Positions 33,898-42,955 of a DNA stretch of 64,000 nt are shown in pieces. Numbering within the stretch: the first letter of the stretch is position 1; every line of letters begins with the position of its first letter. The notes under the pieces were generated by a model that had not been told where the DNA came from, did no database searches, and worked only from the letters and a program-made list of their open reading frames with translations. Position numbers and translations under genes: made by a program. Origin of the DNA: Chitinophaga niabensis (GTDB lineage: Bacteria > Bacteroidota > Bacteroidia > Chitinophagales > Chitinophagaceae). The stretch is from contig NZ_CP154260.1 in NCBI RefSeq assembly GCF_039545795.1, forward strand, positions 5,027,001 through 5,091,000. Direction: 5' to 3'.

Positions 33898-35598
33898 TTA
33901 CTGATATACTTTTGATCCGTCCATCCTGAACTTGGGCCATATCTGGTTTTCATCCACAGGAATAATGTGGATCATATCCAGGTAGTTTGTGTTCTGGGTT
34001 TGTGTACCGATGGCTGTGAGCCGGATCGTTTGCCTTTCAGTGGTTTTGAATTCAAAGATCCCTGCCAGTTTTGCGGCATAGTTGGAGTCTGTATTGTAAG
34101 CCCTTGGTTCTGTATACTGCTTCCAGCCGATCGCTTCCAGTTCCGCATCTGTGCCCTTTGGACGAACAGCATTGAAGTCTAATGTTCTCGGCATCATTTC
34201 CCCGTTCACCGTGATCTGGCAAAGCATGGGGTTGGCATTCGCGTGCCGGGAGTAACAGATCCAGATCTTGTATTTCCCTTTGATCACCGGCGGTGTTTTC
34301 ATTTCCCACCAGGTAGGCCGGTTCGGCAAACCTAATGGCAGTTGGTTGATATCATTATTAACCGCATAGCGTGAAATACTCGAGGTTTTACTATAGCTAT
34401 AAGTGAAGATATTGGTGGAAGCCAGTTTGCCCCATCCCCAGGTAAAATCCCGGAAGAGGTTTTCTGATTCCGTGAGCCGCGTCCAGGTATAACCTTGTTT
34501 CTGATAATACGCCGGCATCTTCAGTATTTCAGGGAAAGCGGAGAGTTCCCAAAAGATCGCAGTTGGTTTGCGGTACTTCACACTGTAATGTGCACCCGCA
34601 TCATGCCATACGCCATTGGTGGCGGCATTATCACTGCTGGCACGGGTAAGTGTTACGCCTTTTTCCATCACGCCATTGAATTCATCTTCATTCACCACCA
34701 CCTGCTGGTTGATCAGTTGTATACTAATTACCTCCTGTGGCTGGAAGGTTTGGTGAGAAGGAGAAGAAATAATATCTCCAAGGAATTTCACCCCATCCAG
34801 GATATGATAGGCTATATACATCCGCAGGCTATCATTGGGATCGGCGGGATTGCCTGTTTTAGAGTACTTTGCTTTCAATGCAGCATAACTGGTGATGCCG
34901 CTGTCCGCCAGTGCTTTATTACTTTCTGCCATCAGGGTCATCCAGCGTTTACTGGTATCAGGGTCTACTGTGTTCAGTTTATCATATAACCCTGTTTCTT
35001 TGATGGCCTGCACAAAGATGGAATAGTTGGGATTAGCTTCGAGTTGCGCCACCAGTGATAATTTCGCCGGTACCAATACCTTGTTGATCACATGCAGGTT
35101 CCCATTCCCTACTTTAATATTGGAAGTGGTCACCAATGCCTGGCGGTTAATAATATAACCGGCGCTGCCATTTTCATAATGCACACCTGTTACCAGGTAT
35201 TGCCCATACATAGTGGGAACAGGTAACTTACCATCTTTAAAAGCACTGGTAGTGATCGTATCTGTGAGGATGTGGAACTTCACCATATCCTTGAGCAGAT
35301 CAATATTTGCCGCGGCAACATTGGCTGCATTATTGGCCGCCAGCCATGCTTTTACCCCGCTATTGGTAGGAGCAAAACAGGTATAGGCGCCATACGCATT
35401 CAGGAATGCAGCATTTTCTGTACGTTCCAGGATCTCCCGGAAGAGGGAAAATGAATCTTTATGATTATCCAGGTAACCTACAATATTCACATCGTCCGTA
35501 GTGGACATTTTTATCTCCGTTTTCTTGCAGGCGGGCAAGGTTAAACCCGTGGTTATGAAAACCAGCACTAAAAGGAAGCATATATTTTTCCTGTGCAT
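33898..35598 (-). CDS. Fasciclin (FAS1) and DUF5108-type lipoprotein B
   Basis: A 566-residue lipoprotein (MHRKNICFLLVLVFITTGLTLPAC, lipobox LPAC). Two FAS1 units: the first at about residues 40-195 (FSLFREILERTENAAFLNAYGAYTCFAPTNSGVKAWL is split over 48-84; VGNGNLHVINKVLVP), the second from about 200 (YSIFVQAIKETGLYDKL). The C-terminal part from residue 390 is a beta-sandwich ending in GKYKIWICYSRH and TVNGEMMPRTLDF with LRLTAIGTQTQNTNYLDMIHIIP, similar to the DUF5108 module of Bacteroidota surface proteins. It is predicted to be exposed on the cell surface with SusD. The gaps of 11 and 14 bp show it is inside the operon. Confidence 0.87.
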   Translation of the reverse strand: MHRKNICFLLVLVFITTGLTLPACKKTEIKMSTTDDVNIVGYLDNHKDSFSLFREILERTENAAFLNAYGAYTCFAPTNSGVKAWLAANNAANVAAANIDLLKDMVKFHILTDTITTSAFKDGKLPVPTMYGQYLVTGVHYENGSAGYIINRQALVTTSNIKVGNGNLHVINKVLVPAKLSLVAQLEANPNYSIFVQAIKETGLYDKLNTVDPDTSKRWMTLMAESNKALADSGITSYAALKAKYSKTGNPADPNDSLRMYIAYHILDGVKFLGDIISSPSHQTFQPQEVISIQLINQQVVVNEDEFNGVMEKGVTLTRASSDNAATNGVWHDAGAHYSVKYRKPTAIFWELSAFPEILKMPAYYQKQGYTWTRLTESENLFRDFTWGWGKLASTNIFTYSYSKTSSISRYAVNNDINQLPLGLPNRPTWWEMKTPPVIKGKYKIWICYSRHANANPMLCQITVNGEMMPRTLDFNAVRPKGTDAELEAIGWKQYTEPRAYNTDSNYAAKLAGIFEFKTTERQTIRLTAIGTQTQNTNYLDMIHIIPVDENQIWPKFRMDGSKVYQ

Positions 35599-35612
35599 AA
35601 CGTGCGATTGAA

Positions 35613-37121
35613 TTATTTATAAAATGGATTTTGTACCAGGAGCTTGTTCGATTGCAGCTCATACAAGGCAATAGGCATATAATGGCTGTTAGGGTCCCTG
35701 AGTTTGGTAAAAGCAGCCTGTTGCCGCTCTGCCGGAATGCTCACCGCCGTCATCGTGATCATATAACTAAGGTTTCTGTAATTATTCCTTTTCGAATTGC
35801 GTAACACATCAAACCAGCGCTTTCCTTCAAAAGCAAATTCCCGCTGCCGCTCATCGATGATATATGCTTCCATGCTTTCTTTGCTGGTGGAGTCCATCGG
35901 CGCGCCAAAATCAAATGCTTCCGCACGCTGGCGGATGGTTTTCACCAAACGGGAAGCTTCCAGTGGCTGGTCCAGCTGATTGATGGCTTCTGCTTTCATG
36001 AGCAGTATATCCGCATACCGGTAAAAGATCCAATGCGCATAAGATTGGTCCGGTGCGCGAAGCGAAGTGCCGGTTTCATTTGCACCAATGTATTTCCAGA
36101 TGGTTTGATCAGAAGGGCGAAGGGAAGTGAATTCCCCCCTTTTATCTTTGAAGGGAACAGCATTCACCACATCCACACCAAACACTTCTTCCATGATCTG
36201 CGGTGCGGCACTCCAACGCCGGGTATTGAGAAAATGCAGGTTATGGAAGGAATTGATCTTCTGTGCATCAAACTGTAATTCAAAAATGCTCTCAGCAGAA
36301 TTGCCCTTGAAGTATACTTCATTGAAGAGAGAAAGATCGCCTCCTATCAGGCCAAAGTTGCCGGAATTAATCACTTTATCGCATTCCGCAGCGCATTCCG
36401 TGTATTTCTCCATCCAGAGATACACATCTGCCAGCAAAGCATTCACAGTATAGCGGGTAGCCCGTCCCTTATCCTTATCTATGTTTCCGTAAGTAAGCGG
36501 CAGCAAGGGCGCTGCCTTTTTCAGATCTGCCACCAGCTGATTCAGAATAGAATCCCCGCCGGTTTTGGGCAGCGCGGTAATATTTTCATCACTGATGGTA
36601 GCGTTTAATTTCAGCGGCACATCCCTGAAAACCCTTACGAGATAGAAATACATCAGGGAACGGATAACCAGTGCTTCTCCGATGGACCTGTCCAGCTGTT
36701 CCTGTTTAAAGGTATTATCCTGGTTCAAAACATCCGGCGCCAGCTCCAGCACGGTATTGCAATAATTGATAGTCTGGTAAACGCTGCGCCAGCTGCTAAA
36801 CCGGTTAGTGGGCTGAATATTGATGTTAATGATATCGAACTCATCTGCAAAAGTTCTGAAGCTGGGCGTCACCATATCTGTTCTGGCTTCTCCCCATATA
36901 AAGAAATATTCCGTCAGTGGCAGATCATTAGTGTTACTGTGGCTGCCCAGCATGGAAGCATAAATACCTACTACGGCAGCTTCTACCTGTTCTTTGGTTT
37001 TCCAGAAATTCTCCCGCACAATGCCGTCCTGCGGTTTAAGGTCCAGCCACTTATTGCAGGAAGCCAGGCCAAGGCACAATGCCAGCAATAAGGTATATGT
37101 AATAATGTGTTTCATTTTCAC
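35613..37121 (-). CDS. susD: SusD/RagB-family glycan-binding lipoprotein (first pair)
   Basis: A 502-residue lipoprotein. Signal peptide and lipobox LASC (residues 1-22), then NKWLDLKPQDGIVRENFWKTKEQ, the classic SusD start. TPR segments include ALVIRSLMYFYLVRVFRDVPL and RYTVNALLADVYLWMEKYTEC. The late motif ERQREFAFEGKRWFDVLR is the strongest family marker. It is typical in length (about 500). It follows its SusC by 13 bp. With the two FAS1 proteins after it, it probably forms the outer-membrane complex of the first SusCD unit. Confidence 0.96.
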   Translation of the reverse strand: MKMKHIITYTLLLALCLGLASCNKWLDLKPQDGIVRENFWKTKEQVEAAVVGIYASMLGSHSNTNDLPLTEYFFIWGEARTDMVTPSFRTFADEFDIININIQPTNRFSSWRSVYQTINYCNTVLELAPDVLNQDNTFKQEQLDRSIGEALVIRSLMYFYLVRVFRDVPLKLNATISDENITALPKTGGDSILNQLVADLKKAAPLLPLTYGNIDKDKGRATRYTVNALLADVYLWMEKYTECAAECDKVINSGNFGLIGGDLSLFNEVYFKGNSAESIFELQFDAQKINSFHNLHFLNTRRWSAAPQIMEEVFGVDVVNAVPFKDKRGEFTSLRPSDQTIWKYIGANETGTSLRAPDQSYAHWIFYRYADILLMKAEAINQLDQPLEASRLVKTIRQRAEAFDFGAPMDSTSKESMEAYIIDERQREFAFEGKRWFDVLRNSKRNNYRNLSYMITMTAVSIPAERQQAAFTKLRDPNSHYMPIALYELQSNKLLVQNPFYK

Positions 37122-37134
37122 AAACGTTTTGAAT

Positions 37135-40100
37135 TTAGAATCCTGCTACGATGCCTAAGGTAAAAGCCCGGGAAGGAGGTGTCATGCTGTAATCAAATGC
37201 AACCCTGAATGGATCAGAACCAATGGCGGTTACTTCCGGGTCCTGCCCCGTGTATTTAGTGAAAGTGTACAGGCCTTCCGCAGTAACATAGAAATCCAGC
37301 TTTTTCATTTTCAGCTTTTTCAATGTTTTCTGATCTACGATGTAACGGGCCGTAATAGTACGGAAGCGCAGGAAAGAAGCATCCTCCACATACCGGTCGC
37401 TGCCCAGCCAGTTGTAACCACCTCCTATCACTGCTCTCGGTATATCTGTTACATCTCCTTCTTTACGCCAGCGGCGGAGTGTTGCGGTGCTTTGGTTATC
37501 GAAGTAGTACATATTGCTGGTGTTCATCTTGGCGCCGTTCACGATATCATAACCCAGGCGGAAGTTGAAATAAGCGGAGATCTGTATTTTTCCCTTCCAG
37601 GTGAACTTAGGCCCGAACCCGCCCATGAGCTTAGGGTTGCTGTTGCCCAGGTATACTACGTCCATGTAGTTGATATTCCCATCGTTGTTGATGTCTTCAT
37701 AAATAGCATCTCCCGGCTGGAACGTATAATCAATGGAAGGGTAGTTAAAGCGCATGTAAACGTTCTGCCCGTTAGGATTGGTGATGGGTTTGCCATTACT
37801 TCCTTTTGCGATCGTAGCTTCCTTATCTTTGTACACCCCTTTATACCTGTAGCCATAGAAGGAACCGAAAGGATTATTCACCTGTAGCAAAGCCATGTAC
37901 TGCCCTAATATGGTCACATCTCCTTTTGAGCTGGGATAGAATTCAGAGATCTCGCGGATGATGTTCTCATTCGCCGCAATGTTCAGGTCAAACTGCAGAG
38001 TAAAGTCTTTCTTTTTCAAAGGCATGGTAAAAAGCGCGAACTCCCAGCCCTGGTTATCCAATGTGCCGATGTTCATAGAAGTACTGCCATAACCGGTATG
38101 CGTGCCTAACCGCAGGTCCTTCAGGAACATATCCTTGGTGCGGTTCCTGTAAATATTACCATCTGCACGAAGGCGGCCGCTAAAAAAGGATACGTTAAAA
38201 CCAATATTAGTTCCATGGTTGGTTTGCCAGCGCAGATTGCTTAAGCCCATTGTGGCAGGGTATACACCACTCTGCCCCTGGTAACTCCAGCTATAAGTAT
38301 TATAACGGTTGAAGAAAGTATAGTCCCTGTCCGGAGCATCCCCGCTTTGTCCATAACTGGCACGGAAACTCAGGTCCTCCATGTTCTTGAACCTGCTGAA
38401 GAATTTTTCACCGGACACCCGCCATCTCACCCCTACAGAGGGGAACAGTCCATAACGGTAATTAGGCCCGAAACGTGAGCTGCCATCGCCGCGAAGTAAT
38501 GCCTCCACAAAATATTTATCGTTGTATTCATACTTCGCAGATAAGGTGGCGCCAATATTCCGTGTTTGTGAAATACCGGAGTACACCATCAGTTCCTGGT
38601 TCTGCGTACGGGAAGGAATAGAGGGGTCCTGTAAAAGAGAAGATGCTGTATTGGAGGTGATGATCTCCTGGTTCACCGCTTTCACATCCTCCGTATTCAC
38701 AATGAATAAAGCACCCACCACATGCTTTTGGTTCTTTAAGCGGGGTAAATATTCCAGTGTAAGTTTTGTATTCACACCAAATACATCAATGTCCCCGTCA
38801 TAGGCCCTGTTCACTACTGTTTCTGTATTCGGACGCCCCGTAGCGATCTGCGGCAGAAAACTTTTGTTTTTGGTATTATTGATATCAAACTGTACATCAA
38901 ACATGGCCCGCAATACGTCCGGCACAATGCTGTAATCTATCTGAAAACGGGGGATCACTCTTTCTCCCAGCACGGAATACTTTGCTTCCTTAGCCATCGC
39001 CACCGGGTTATAGATACGGGAATATTGCCCCTGCACATTGAAAGCAGGAGAAAAATAAGTAGGGGTAATATTGCCTTGTTCATCATATTCAAACACACTC
39101 ATGTTCGGCATCTTCGTATAAGCCACTGCACGGATAGCCCCCTCTTTTGAACTCATGTAATTACGGTCCTGATCGGAGTGTGTATAGGCAATACTGGTGA
39201 AGATCTTGATACGGCTGGAAATGAAGTAGTCCAGGTTGATGCGGCTGCTGATCCGTTTCAGTCCTGTGCCGATGGAAGTGCCGGTTTGATTATTATATCC
39301 TACGGAAGCAAAATAACGCGCCTTATCACCTCCACCCGTCATACTTAAATTATGATCATGCATAATACCCGTCCGTGTCACTTCTTCCACCCAGTTGGTG
39401 TTATTACTATAGTTATTGTACCAGTAGGGATCATTGGGATCATAATTGAATTCCCTGACGTTGGTGGTATTCAAAGCAGAACCATTTCGGTTGATGAAAG
39501 CTTCCGGGATCAGCGTGGAATACTGATCACCATTCAGCAGCGGAATGGCTTTAGGCATAATGGATGCTGTGGTTTTAGCCGTGTAAGTAATAGCCGGTGC
39601 ACCTTTACCCCCTCTTTTGGTGGTGATCACCAATACCCCGTTTGCAGCCCTGGAACCCCAGATGGCAGTAGCGGAGGCATCTTTCAACGCCGTGATCTCT
39701 TTGATATCTGCCGGTGAGATATTCAGCAGTTGCGCATAGCCCTGTTCATCCGCAGAACCAAAATTAAAATCACTGGGGATCTCTGTTTGTATGGGCATAC
39801 CATCTACCACTATCAAAGGATTACCACTGCCGCTGATGGAAGAAATACCGCGAATGCGGATATTCATGGCCGCGCCGGGATCTCCGCTGGTAGCAGTAAT
39901 ATCCACGCCACTCAGCCTGCCCTGTAAAGCCTGATCGATACTGGTGGACGACATCTCCTCCATTTCCGCTGCATTGATACGTGCAATGGCCGTAGTGGTC
40001 TTTCTTTCATCGAAGCGGGACATACCATTACTGGCAGTGCTCTTGGCTGTTATGGTAAATTCATTGAGGTCCGTAGAACCGCTTTCCAAAGGAATATTGA

Positions 40101-40404
40101 TCAGCGTTTTTCCGCTGATATTGGCCACAATTGTTTTATACCCGATGAAGGAAGCGCTGATCCTGTTCTTCAGGTTGGTGACCTTAAGGATGTAATTCCC
40201 CTCAATGTCTGAAGTGGTCCCTTTAATGATCCTGCCTTCTCCATCGACCTCCATCACCGATACCCCGATCAGGATCTCTTTTGTTTTCTTGTCCGTCACC
40301 TTTCCCTTCACGATCGTAGTAGCATCTCCCTGCGCAGTTGCGCCGGAAACAAACATGCCTATACAGGTAAAAAGGCAAATAACTGTTTTCGTAAAATTTA
40401 TCAT
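37135..40404 (-). CDS. susC: SusC/RagA TonB-linked outer-membrane transporter (first pair)
   Basis: A 1089-residue transporter. Signal peptide (through GATAQ), carboxypeptidase-regulatory domain VKGKVTDKKTKEILIGVSVM, plug with LQGRLSGVDITATSGDPG, IRIRGISSISGSGNPLIVVD, ITALKDASATAIWGSRAANG, followed by a beta barrel ending YSMTPPSRAFTLGIVAGF (C-terminal Phe, as in outer-membrane barrels). Like its paralogue it lacks an STN domain. It differs clearly from the 1036-residue SusC, so the two pairs were not formed by a recent duplication; they may import different rhamnogalacturonan fragments. Confidence 0.96.
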   Translation of the reverse strand: MINFTKTVICLFTCIGMFVSGATAQGDATTIVKGKVTDKKTKEILIGVSVMEVDGEGRIIKGTTSDIEGNYILKVTNLKNRISASFIGYKTIVANISGKTLINIPLESGSTDLNEFTITAKSTASNGMSRFDERKTTTAIARINAAEMEEMSSTSIDQALQGRLSGVDITATSGDPGAAMNIRIRGISSISGSGNPLIVVDGMPIQTEIPSDFNFGSADEQGYAQLLNISPADIKEITALKDASATAIWGSRAANGVLVITTKRGGKGAPAITYTAKTTASIMPKAIPLLNGDQYSTLIPEAFINRNGSALNTTNVREFNYDPNDPYWYNNYSNNTNWVEEVTRTGIMHDHNLSMTGGGDKARYFASVGYNNQTGTSIGTGLKRISSRINLDYFISSRIKIFTSIAYTHSDQDRNYMSSKEGAIRAVAYTKMPNMSVFEYDEQGNITPTYFSPAFNVQGQYSRIYNPVAMAKEAKYSVLGERVIPRFQIDYSIVPDVLRAMFDVQFDINNTKNKSFLPQIATGRPNTETVVNRAYDGDIDVFGVNTKLTLEYLPRLKNQKHVVGALFIVNTEDVKAVNQEIITSNTASSLLQDPSIPSRTQNQELMVYSGISQTRNIGATLSAKYEYNDKYFVEALLRGDGSSRFGPNYRYGLFPSVGVRWRVSGEKFFSRFKNMEDLSFRASYGQSGDAPDRDYTFFNRYNTYSWSYQGQSGVYPATMGLSNLRWQTNHGTNIGFNVSFFSGRLRADGNIYRNRTKDMFLKDLRLGTHTGYGSTSMNIGTLDNQGWEFALFTMPLKKKDFTLQFDLNIAANENIIREISEFYPSSKGDVTILGQYMALLQVNNPFGSFYGYRYKGVYKDKEATIAKGSNGKPITNPNGQNVYMRFNYPSIDYTFQPGDAIYEDINNDGNINYMDVVYLGNSNPKLMGGFGPKFTWKGKIQISAYFNFRLGYDIVNGAKMNTSNMYYFDNQSTATLRRWRKEGDVTDIPRAVIGGGYNWLGSDRYVEDASFLRFRTITARYIVDQKTLKKLKMKKLDFYVTAEGLYTFTKYTGQDPEVTAIGSDPFRVAFDYSMTPPSRAFTLGIVAGF

Positions 40405-40415
40405 ACCGGCCAGTA

Positions 40416-42644
40416 TTATTCTTTGTATTTCAAATAATTGTTGATGAGATGGATCACGCAGCGGTTGCTCAGGAAGTTGCTTTTGGCATAGATCACATCT
40501 GCCGTTCTGTTTTCCACATCCCTCAATTTCATGGCATTGATCACACTGTTGTCCACGAACACAGATCCGGGGTCACCCTGGCTATCGCGGTAAAGGGTTT
40601 CCACAGCTCCGCCGTCTGAGCCATCCGTTGCCACTGATCTTTTATTCAGAATATGGCTATAAATGAACTTGTTCACGAGTTCTTTATCTGTTGCCAGAGT
40701 GGGATTGAAGAGCGGTAATTTATTGGGAGCCACACCGGTGCCAGGCAGTAAACCTGCATTCACCGCTGCGAGGATCGCATTCTTATCAGGGATCAGGAAA
40801 GTATAAAAAGTACCGCCGGCTACATTGGCTATTTCACCACTGCTGATAGTATAGATAGAGGAGTTCCGAAGGTATTGCCAGAAATAATTAAAGTCTGAAG
40901 TAGTGGGCGTGCCCAGCTTTTCCACATGTTTGCCAACTATCGCCGTGCTGAATTCCATCACCCGGTCTATATATTGCACGGTACCATTCTTAGCTGTTTT
41001 ACTACCCGTGCCTACACCCACATTCCCAGCATCCAGGTTACCTGCAGCAAACACCGTATTGTTCTCAAACCTTACATACTCTCCGCCATAGCTGAGTACT
41101 ACTCCGGTACCGGAAATATCTTTTACATCCACCTGCGGAATAATGTGTAATTGCAGTACCCGCATCAAACGCCCCACCGCATTAGGCCCAACCAGTTGTG
41201 TCCCTCCTCCGGGTGGCGTATAACGCCATTGGTTATTGGGATTGATGTCTACCGTAGGGTCCACAAAATAACCGGACGCATTCAGCACATCATTACTGAT
41301 CATGAAAATGGAATACTTCTGTTTGATATTGGATACCTGGAACTTTAACTCCTGGTTCAGCAGGCTCGTCATCATCGAAAACTTCGGATCTAAATAGGCT
41401 TTACCGAACACACTGCTGAACACATTTGCTTCCTGCACTTTATTGGTACCATAAAAGATGCCATTGCTCAGGATCTTCCTGTCTACCACATCTGCCTGCG
41501 GATCAAAACGGGCTTCTTCTCCCAGCACATTGAAAGTACTGGCAAACTTGCTGGGCCATACCGTAGAACTCCAGAGATGTGCATTGATAAAGTCATAAAT
41601 GATGTTCACCGGCATCTGTTCAAGACTGGTATAATGTTCCAGCAATACCCTGTTCACATATTCCAGCAATGCCGTATTGGTAGGAACAAACATGCTGTAA
41701 CCATCTGCCTGTGCATCATTATCCTGCTGCTTAAAGTAATTTTCGTTATTGGGGGAGAAGGCTATCAGCGTAGGATATACTTTGGTATACACCTGTTCAT
41801 TCCTGCCTGTAACCGTCTGGTATTTCTTTGTTACCACCTGGTTCACCACATAGGCTACCAGGAACTTATCGAACAGTTTTTTGAATTCACTGTATTGGGG
41901 ATTGGAAGAAATGTATTCATCCAGCCCGGGTAAAGTAGTGATCACCTTATTGATCACATGCACCACCCCGTTCTCTGCAGGAATATCTGCCTGTGTAACC
42001 ACAGCATCCACCACATTAAAACCTGTATACACCGTATTGGGGTAGAAGTAATTATAATCGGCCGCAGAAAGACTTTTGGCTGCCATAAAATTATTCACGA
42101 AGTAAGGGATGTACTTATTGTTATTATCACCGTCCACATAAGGTAGAGTGGCACTGTTGCGGTTACTGCCCACCACTTTGATAGGATTACCATTTCCATC
42201 CTGCCCATCGTACACCCCGGTGTAATTGGCGGTACGCCGTTTGAAAGCAATATTAGGTACCCATCCCACAGCGCTTTGGTAATCTCCTATGCGTTCTCTT
42301 TTGAAAGCATTATACACCAGGCAATAAGTAATAATCTTCTGGCAGGCCAGGCTGTCCAGCTGCTCTATCCCGCTGATGCCCTTATCCCTGAAGTATACGG
42401 AAAAAGCAGAATCGTGCGGCGCAAAAAGCGTCCAGTAGCCCGCAGCGCCAAGAGATCTTTTATACCCGGCTTTATCAATAGCGGCCAGCAGGGTCTTAAA
42501 ATTCCCTTTACTTTCCAGCACCTGGTAAATAGGTGGCTCCAGGTTATCCGGACGGCCATAATATTCATCCCAGGCTTTTTTCTTACAGCTGAAGGTCAAA
42601 ACGATACAGGCAAGCACTATGGATCGTGAAAGCAAGATTTTCAT
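40416..42644 (-). CDS. Multi-domain fasciclin (FAS1) lipoprotein A, first gene of the long operon
   Basis: A 742-residue lipoprotein (MKILLSRSIVLACIVLTFSC, lipobox TFSC). I see four FAS1-like units: about residues 38-240 (LLAAIDKAGYKRSLGAAGYW, TLFAPHDSAF; ENGVVHVINKVIT), 245-400 (YSMFVPTNTALLEYVNRVLL), 420-585 (YSIFMISNDVLNASGYF; GTVQYIDRVMEF) and 595-740 (FYTFLIPDKNAILAAV; CVIHLINNYLKYKE). Four repeats in one SusCD-associated protein is unusual. FAS1 is known for cell adhesion and protein or glycan contacts in other organisms; here a role in holding pectin or arabinogalactan is inferred. It starts the operon, 311 bp after the CE12 gene. Confidence 0.86.
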   Translation of the reverse strand: MKILLSRSIVLACIVLTFSCKKKAWDEYYGRPDNLEPPIYQVLESKGNFKTLLAAIDKAGYKRSLGAAGYWTLFAPHDSAFSVYFRDKGISGIEQLDSLACQKIITYCLVYNAFKRERIGDYQSAVGWVPNIAFKRRTANYTGVYDGQDGNGNPIKVVGSNRNSATLPYVDGDNNNKYIPYFVNNFMAAKSLSAADYNYFYPNTVYTGFNVVDAVVTQADIPAENGVVHVINKVITTLPGLDEYISSNPQYSEFKKLFDKFLVAYVVNQVVTKKYQTVTGRNEQVYTKVYPTLIAFSPNNENYFKQQDNDAQADGYSMFVPTNTALLEYVNRVLLEHYTSLEQMPVNIIYDFINAHLWSSTVWPSKFASTFNVLGEEARFDPQADVVDRKILSNGIFYGTNKVQEANVFSSVFGKAYLDPKFSMMTSLLNQELKFQVSNIKQKYSIFMISNDVLNASGYFVDPTVDINPNNQWRYTPPGGGTQLVGPNAVGRLMRVLQLHIIPQVDVKDISGTGVVLSYGGEYVRFENNTVFAAGNLDAGNVGVGTGSKTAKNGTVQYIDRVMEFSTAIVGKHVEKLGTPTTSDFNYFWQYLRNSSIYTISSGEIANVAGGTFYTFLIPDKNAILAAVNAGLLPGTGVAPNKLPLFNPTLATDKELVNKFIYSHILNKRSVATDGSDGGAVETLYRDSQGDPGSVFVDNSVINAMKLRDVENRTADVIYAKSNFLSNRCVIHLINNYLKYKE

Positions 42645-42887
42645 CGTGGATCAAAAATGTTTAGGATAATAAAAAGTTAGCGATGCCGTCTGAAACGTGC
42701 ATTTTTGTCATAACGTCTCCCCTTCCATGAACTTAACATAGGTCAATTAGGAGGTGAATTTTGGTTGTTTCTTTGTGAGTCGATTGCTATTTTTTACGTA
42801 ATCAGTTCTTCAAACAATTACATCAAACTTCACTAAAACTATTGAATATAAGCAGCATAACTGTCCTGATCTATCCTGCAGTCAACA

Positions 42888-42908
42888 TAAATGTCATGCT
42901 GACATTTA
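42888..42908. promoter_or_regulatory. Perfect 9-bp inverted repeat, candidate operator
   Basis: TAAATGTCA and TGACATTTA around TGC. A 9-3-9 palindrome of this kind is typical of a dimeric repressor or activator site. The shorter TGTCATGC is also seen (reverse complement, GCATGACA) between rhaR and rhaT near 45573, but that match is short enough to be chance. Confidence 0.5.
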
Positions 42909-42919
42909 AAAGCATTTAC

Positions 42920-42955
42920 GCAATCGTTCCCGGAAATTATGCAATCGTTCCCGGA
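42920..42955 (-). repeat. Two 15-bp direct repeats beside the CE12 stop codon
   Basis: GCAATCGTTCCCGGA occurs at 42920-42934 and 42941-42955; the second copy ends one base before the CE12 stop codon (42956-42958). They are 21 bp apart. Read from the gene they follow its stop as CCGGGAACGATTGC units separated by ATAATT-like sequence. They may be operators or a short 3'-end echo. Confidence 0.6.

Larger units (their letters stand above)
42645..42955 (-). promoter_or_regulatory. Leader and promoter region of the 28-kb operon
   Basis: 311 bp between the CE12 stop and the first FAS1 gene. It holds a perfect 9-bp inverted repeat TAAATGTCA-TGC-TGACATTTA (42888-42908) and a pair of direct repeats GCAATCGTTCCCGGA at 42920-42934 and 42941-42955, 21 bp apart (two helix turns). 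The remaining stretch is A/T rich. No -33/-7 pair is clear. These two elements are the best candidates for operators of the operon; which regulator binds them is unknown. Confidence 0.55.
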
